NCBI GenBank assembly: GCA_013398955.1 | Contig: VWPU01002878.1 | Coordinates: forward strand, 62,001-126,000 | Reading direction: 5' to 3' | Length of the DNA: 64,000 bases | Source of the DNA: Callaeas wilsoni | Lineage: Eukaryota > Chordata > Aves > Passeriformes > Callaeidae | Shown here: piece by piece, positions 57,684 to 64,000 of the stretch | Layout of the letters: each line of letters starts with the position of its first letter | Position numbering within the stretch: position 1 is the stretch's first letter | The notes under the pieces: generated by a model | What the model was told of the DNA's origin: nothing | The model's input: the letters and a program-made list of their open reading frames with translations, nothing else | Databases searched by the model: none | Position numbers and translations under genes: made by a program

Positions 57684-60600
57684 TCAGAGTGCATGTAGTC
57701 AGCTAAAAAAGCAAGCTAACAAAAAGAAATTCAGAGAATGCTAGAACATGAGCTGGGGGCTGGGGGGTTGTTCCAGAACTAATAGAAATTGGTATCAGTC
57801 CAGGAGAGCTTTGTTCCTCATGCACAGATTAAGTGCTAAGGTTCTTTCCAAAGTAAACTCACAAGCTACACATGAGAAGGTCTGCTGCATTTCCTTACAG
57901 TTCTGCTGTGTGAGGTACCCAGAGCTATTTCTCTTTTCTTTTGCAATGTTGCCAATTTAAAGAAGCTGAAGTAAAAAACAATCTGCTCTGACATCTGAGT
58001 TGGTAGCAGTGTTCATAGATTCTTACAGAAGAGGCTGAGTGCACAGAAAGACCGTGATTTTATTTCATTTGGTGATACAATTCTACAGAACTTGCTGCAG
58101 TTTCAAAACCGTTACAGGCTCCAGAGTACATTGGCTCTGTCGGGGTGAAGGTATCCCAGACAGCCTCCACAAAGCAGGTCAGGGTGTCAGGTTTGGTCCC
58201 TCCCTCTGCTGCTCTGAGGACATGTAGAATGCTTGGGCCTTTGCTTCTGTATTGATTTTGCACTTCCCATAATAACTGTTTCAGTGGAATAGGTTTGTAT
58301 TTATCTGAAATTTTTATCTAAACAATACAAGAATGTTGTACCCACCTCCCTTTCGTACATCAAGAAATTTTGTGTTTCTACTGAATGATCCTCTAGAGAA
58401 GGTAGTTTGAAGGGGCTGTCTAAATATGGAAGGTGTTTATCCCTTTATTCATGCAAAGAAGAAAAAAAAAGCATAAATTGCAATTAGATGGGGTATTACA
58501 TTGAAACTGTTTTTGACAAAAATAATGTGATGATGTATCTGGATTTCAGGAAGAACACAGTACCAATACAGGCACGTTGCCACACAACTTTATTTTGCAC
58601 ATAAAAATACATATACTTATTTAAAGGAGAAAAGGATAGAAAATAATTTAAGTGCTGAACAGTATTCTCAGTCAAATACCATGTGTCTTCCATTATCTCT
58701 TAAGTTACGCTCTTTTAGTAAGTTACATTATAGAATTAATTGAAAACTGTTTTTATATTCTACAGTGAGGCTGCTCAATATTTTCTGCAATATAGGCAAC
58801 ACTACTCTATAAAATCTTTCCTGAAGGTTATCTTGATATGAAGTGAGGTAGGTTGGAGACAGACTGAAGTTCCATGGTTTTGTTTTTCAAATATTCTGAT
58901 TTCCTCAGGTGATACTCTACAGGAATTTAGAAACAGTATTTGACTATTCTGTTAAAGCTTTGTTGTTGTGTGTTTCCACTGCACATACAGGTGTATTAAT
59001 TTTCATTTTATTCAAATGCTAAAGCAAAACCCATACCCATCTAAAGGCTTCATTTACACTGGGAAGTGATAAGATAGGGATAAAACCAAATATCCATTAA
59101 CTTCCTTCATTATGCAGATCAGCTTATCAGGTGCCTAATGTCCCCATCTAGGTTTAAAAGTTTTTTTAAGAGAAAATTGCACTGTGTGATCTTTCTTTTT
59201 TAGCTGGCAAGTCTGTAGTAAATTAATAATGTTGAGTCTTAATCGTTTAAGTGTTTGCTTTCCATTTAAAGGTGACAAATAGTATTCAATTTTAAATCAC
59301 CAAAAGGCTTGTTGTTTTCCATTATTCATTTTGGTTAAGAAATCTCATGGTGCATTATGCTTTTAAAAATACATAGGATGCAGTGTCCTGCTAGGTTCAG
59401 AGGCTTCCTATTTCAGGGAGAACTGTTGAGTCTCTCCTTATTTAATGTGGGAAAAATTGATGTGTTTTTCTTCCTAACAAAGTAAGGAATGTAAATAATT
59501 TTTTCAAAAAGTACAACTTACCTTGAGATTTCAGACATCTTTTGTAAAGATACTTCGTGCTGAAATGTTAACCAAGTTTGAAAGCTCTGAATCTTGCAAT
59601 CTAATAGACACCGGGGTCTAGAAGAGTAGGAAAATAAATCCTGGTCAAACTATCAAGTGGTATGCTAACTTATTTCAGAAAATACTTCCAACCACGTAGC
59701 CAGCTTGGAAGAGCATTTTTCAAGGAAGTACTGAATGTTGCTACTAGGATGAATAAAATTGTATAGCTAGAGAAAGTTGTCAGTATTAATTAGGTTGAAG
59801 TCTAATTGTTTATTCCCAGCTATGAAGAGGTAGTGTGTATACTTTGAGTCTGACTAAGTTATAGCCCAGAAAGAAATATCTCTCCTGCTAAGGGGTTTCA
59901 GGCACAAGACCACAAAGCCTAACACTGATGCAGTGACAGAGATCAGTAACAGTCGGGATTCACTTGGCTTTTCAGTGACTCTTCTTAGAAAGTCCAAGTT
60001 ATGTATTTAGCACAAAAGCCATGTTTGTGCATCACTATGCTGAAAGCAACTGGTCCAGATGGAAAAAAGCTGAAGATCCTTCCACTGTATATTGTACTGG
60101 AACATGAGTCAGGCTTCTCTCTGTCTTCTCAGGTATGGCCCACAGCAGATGATTTGGAATCCACCTTTCTTGAATTGTCCAGCTGGAGTTTAACTGGGAT
60201 TTCAAACTGCAATGCCTGCTCAGCTCTTGTTCTCCCCATAGGTAGAAAACGGGGATACATATATTTGCATTTCCCCTTATTTGCTACCTGACATGCTGGA
60301 GTACCTCCCTTTCCCCTAGAAGTCTGTTTAACATACCATGCTTAATTCTGAAAGGAAAAAAACCATTCCTTTTATGTTTGCCCAAACATAGTTCCATGCA
60401 TATTAACAAGAGTGATCTCTCTTTTTCATGCTCTCTCAGAAGAACATTCAGCAGGCAAACCAGCAGATCTGAAGCAATATGGTCACTACCAGAATGGTTA
60501 CTTGCCTTGGTTGCTTTTACACAAAAAGTACTTGATCACGTGCACATAAACACCACAAACTGTGTGTGTCTCCATCTCACGTGGGAGATAATCGCTCATC

Positions 60601-63600
60601 TTCATCCTGCTTTTCCCAGGCCTCTTTCTCAGCAAATTAACTCTCAAATTAAGCTCATCCCTCCTTTACTGAAATTGGGCATGTTTGGGAAATAACCCTC
60701 TCCCTTTTGAGTCCACTCATGCAAATTGTTCCAAAAGGATACATGGTCTCATGGGACTTAATAAATTTATTTTTTCGTATGAAAAATTGTGATTTTAAGG
60801 TATTGGGGGAAAAAAAGGAATTTTTAACCCACTTAATTTTTTGGAAATTACCTGTGTCCTACAGTTTTGTCTTGACAAGAGAAAAGGTCTGTTTTCATAC
60901 ATACCCAAAGACTTTAAACTAACATAGAAAGGGAATGGCTTTTTAAATTCTAACACCACTGCCACCAAGGAAATTCTTATCCATACCCAAAAGATAAATT
61001 TCACTGGGATTTCCTACTGATCTGGTTCTGCATCAATCATGATTTTATCCTTCAATCAACTTTGGGAAATATGCCATTATCCTGGGTCCATGAATATTTC
61101 CATATCCTATCTGAATAATGCACTCAACTTTGGCATCTTATATATCCAGATGTAGTTCACAAGAACCATCTGCCAAAACTTTATTTCCATATGTGTATGA
61201 ACACTGAAATACCGAAAGTTGAGATATCATCTTAATTTCACTGGCAATTAATTTTCTCATTCAAAAAGGCTCCACCCTTACTCATTGTTTTAAGAGCTGT
61301 TGCTAGAAGCTACTTGTGTTTTCCATAAGGTTACTTGCCAGCCACACTATTAACCTTTTAACTGTTTCAGTCTATGAAGATTTACATTCCCCTTACATTT
61401 CACAGAGATCCACACGTACCAATCCTCATATAATTAGTTTTATATCCAGGTATTGAGCCAAGACACTAAGTTTGGAATTCTGCTGATTTAGGGAGGAAAG
61501 TGGATGTTGTGCAAAAAGCCCAGGCTACTGCTGCCAGGCACTATAAATCCCATGATACTCTTAGCACTGATGTGTTTTCTCATCTATGTGTGGACACTAC
61601 AGGTGTGACATGAAAGGTATGTCAGCTTGGGAGTTAGGAAAGTTAATTTGAGTGGCATAAAAAATAAATTTCACTGATCCATGGTAGATTTCAGGCATCC
61701 TCTCGTGTGGATTGACCTGTAAATCTGACCATTTGAACATTGGCGTGTGCCGCACCTTTTACATTACTGTTCACAGACATTTCATCTTACTGCCATGTCA
61801 CACCACTCTTCTAATAGTGTTCATGGGTTGCAAATCCATTTATTCTCTACTACCACATCAGGTGTACTCAAAACTAACATGCTCTACTAATATTTTTAGA
61901 GAAAGTCCCTGGTTTTTGTTCAATCCCAAACAATTTCTTTCCTTTACTATGAATCTTCATTGTTTCATTTCAGTTGTTTCATGGTGCACAGCCCAAAACT
62001 CTGACCTACATTGTGTTTCCCACAGAACAAGACAGCAGCATCTATGACTTTGAAATCCCTGCTTCACATACTGCAGACCAAGGCATGCCATGTTTCTAGT
62101 CCCAGGAACTTTTCCAGTCCCCTCTCCCTCTCTGCCTCTTCTCTGCACAAGCAGAATTAAGTGAGAGTTGTGTATTTGGACAACTCAACGTCAAAATACA
62201 ATCCAAGAAGCCAAATGTGAGGTTCAGGTTCAGGCAGTTACAGCTGTTTGTGTTGAATGCAGGTGTCTAAGCTCCCATTACAGCCAGCAGGAGATTTCCT
62301 GTTTGGTGGTCACTGAAAATAAAAACAAATAGTACCTGCAACATATTTTTAATCATGACATTCAGCCCAAGTTCTTTAGTATGTGTTGTATTTGTTTGTG
62401 TGTGTTGGTATTTACTGTCTAATTTACTGAGCATAAGCATAGTGAACTCCATTAATTATTTCAATTTTTTCTTTTAAGCTCTTGGGAAAGCTAAGGAAAA
62501 AAGCAACCAGGAGGGAAGAGAAAACATACATGCCAAAGGATGTTCTGCATCCATGACAGAGAAAAAACCCATAGAATATTCTTGGTGCTTTCTGTCACTA
62601 TGACAACAAAGACACAGAGACACAAAATTTGAAATGTGACTAGCAAAGGTAGAATTTGGGGCTCTTGCACAAGCCATTAGTGGGATGGACTTACAGCTTC
62701 ATCCTCCCATATGATTTTTGTTGCTTGTGGCCATGTCCCCAGTACACATTAGGACTAATTTGTTTAGCTGACAAGGTCCAGATCTTGAAGCTGTAGAGTT
62801 TTGCAGGACAGAAGCATCTTCAGAGTCCCAGATCTCTAGCCAGGGGATCTTCCTCCTTCCATTTAGACACTTGGTGCTACAGGCAGATCTCCCAGTCCTC
62901 CAATACCTTTAATGCCTGTGGGACTGCTAACAAGAGACCTCGTCTGGCTTGTTACCCTGACAGGAAGGAAGGGAGGAGAGGAAAGAGGATCACATGTTCC
63001 ACATGTCAGATATGTTTTACAGGCACCAGGAGTGGTGGAAGAGTCTGATTCTGTGCCAACCACACAGGTAAATAACAGGACAGATTTTCCATGGCCACTT
63101 CCAGCACGAATATTTGCTAAATCAAAATATGAGGAGATGCTTGTCCTGTAGATTTCCCTATACCTGCAGGAAACCACTTTCTGTCTTGTGACAGGCATTC
63201 AAGATTGCATTGCTCTTCCAGGCCCTTTCTGGAAGCTCTGCTGTGCAGGGTAGTTATGGCACATCAGCTGCATGAACTCTGCCCGCTTGTTGCCACTAAT
63301 GTTTTCCACAGCGTTGGTTCAATTAGAATGGAAAAGCACAGAAAGAACCCAGATTTCATAAGATCAGAAGAGTTTTTTAATCTGCCCTTTTAAAGCCATG
63401 TAAATGAAAGGCTTTCTCCACATTAGCTGTAGTTTCCCTTGGTCCCCACTCTTGTTGCTATGGGTTTCCTAATACCTTCCAATAGGAAGGTCCCACCAAA
63501 GGATTCTCCTTTTGTCACCTGATTCCGTGGAGATAATGTTTGTCCTGGTTTATTCATTCCTCATACATCTTACAAGACTGGAGTGTATCTCCACTTTTTT

Positions 63601-64000
63601 TCCAGTGACTGGTTCAGAGAATTATGGCAATAAATGGTAGGAGATATACAATGGATGACTTCATCTCCAGAATCCTGTGTGTCTTCACAAGCAGTGACAA
63701 GAAGACTCTCATTGGACCATATGGTTTTTAAATCCCAAGCCTGTACACTGTTTTTTGATTAAACTGAGTTCAGGGAGGGCATGAAAGAGCAGTTGGTGTG
63801 CAAAGCTTTTTCCTTGTAGCTAATTAACTTTCTTCCTATTCACTGCACATATTTGAGTGTCTTGTCCATTTGATTCCTTACCAAGCCAGTTCCTTTCTCA
63901 TTTGTTATGGCAATTGTCGTGTGTTTCCTCAAGAACTCTGGTGGACGCAAGAAGAGTATCCAGCCATAACAAGCTGCATCTTCTTCTGCACCCTTTGGAC
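57684..64000. other. Downstream intergenic region, nothing supportable
   Basis: No splice-connected reading frame, RNA gene or clear repeat family was recognised. Short open frames on both strands have no family resemblance. From about 60 kb on, the + strand is pyrimidine-rich and the composition differs from the introns upstream, so an old unrecognised repeat or a minus-strand noncoding transcript is possible. In other amniotes MCF2L follows ATP11A, as recalled; none of its exons is visible here. Confidence 0.5.

Noticed and set aside
61712..62047. Plus-strand open frame of 111 codons
   Set aside because: It is Cys/Phe/Ser-rich with no motif, no upstream exon signal and no codon-level constraint visible; insufficient to call a gene.

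Overview
The window is vertebrate nuclear DNA, almost certainly from a bird. It is AT-rich, it carries several CR1-type LINE fragments and two LTRs of an avian ERVL-like type, and its one gene is split into small exons with canonical GT-AG introns. The species cannot be named from the sequence. One ambiguous base (n) lies near position 2384.

The only protein-coding gene I can support is ATP11A, on the + strand. It encodes a P4-type ATPase (phospholipid flippase) of the plasma membrane. I rebuilt 26 constitutive coding exons from 7712 to 46332 by translating in frame across splice sites. They total 3165 nt, exactly 1055 codons, with no frameshift or stop. They run from just before transmembrane segment M1 to just after M10. 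The first roughly 55 residues, the start codon and the promoter lie upstream of the window, so bases 1-7711 are intron. The catalytic motifs are intact: DGES in the actuator domain, DKTGT with the phosphorylated Asp at 23313-23315, KGAD in the nucleotide domain, and TGDK and GDGAND in the phosphorylation domain. Identity as ATP11A rather than ATP11B or ATP11C rests on my recollection of the human paralogues; near-identity holds over most exons.

The 3' end is alternatively built. An 89-nt cassette exon (47767-47855) encodes a 25-residue tail and its stop codon, 11 nt before a donor site. If it is skipped, exon 26 joins the last exon (52957 onward), which encodes a different 85-residue tail. 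The 3' UTR then runs about 4 kb to a good poly(A) signal at 57157.

The most interesting unexpected signal is a candidate 24-nt in-frame microexon at 38922-38945. It would add eight residues to the exoplasmic M7-M8 loop. It has an excellent pyrimidine tract with UGC motifs and a consensus donor. Weaker candidates are a 38-nt poison exon (12361-12398), two further possible 3' tails (49719-49862 and 53270-53323), and a duplicated segment of about 95 bp within one intron.

The remainder is intron and intergenic sequence with repeats: CR1 pieces near 3.7-4.1, 11.0-11.2, 12.0-12.3, 22.1, 41.8-42.9 and 57.2-57.7 kb, and LTRs near 9.1 kb (-) and 16 kb (+). From 57.7 kb to the end I see no supportable gene. 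No RNA gene, CRISPR array or prokaryotic feature is visible.
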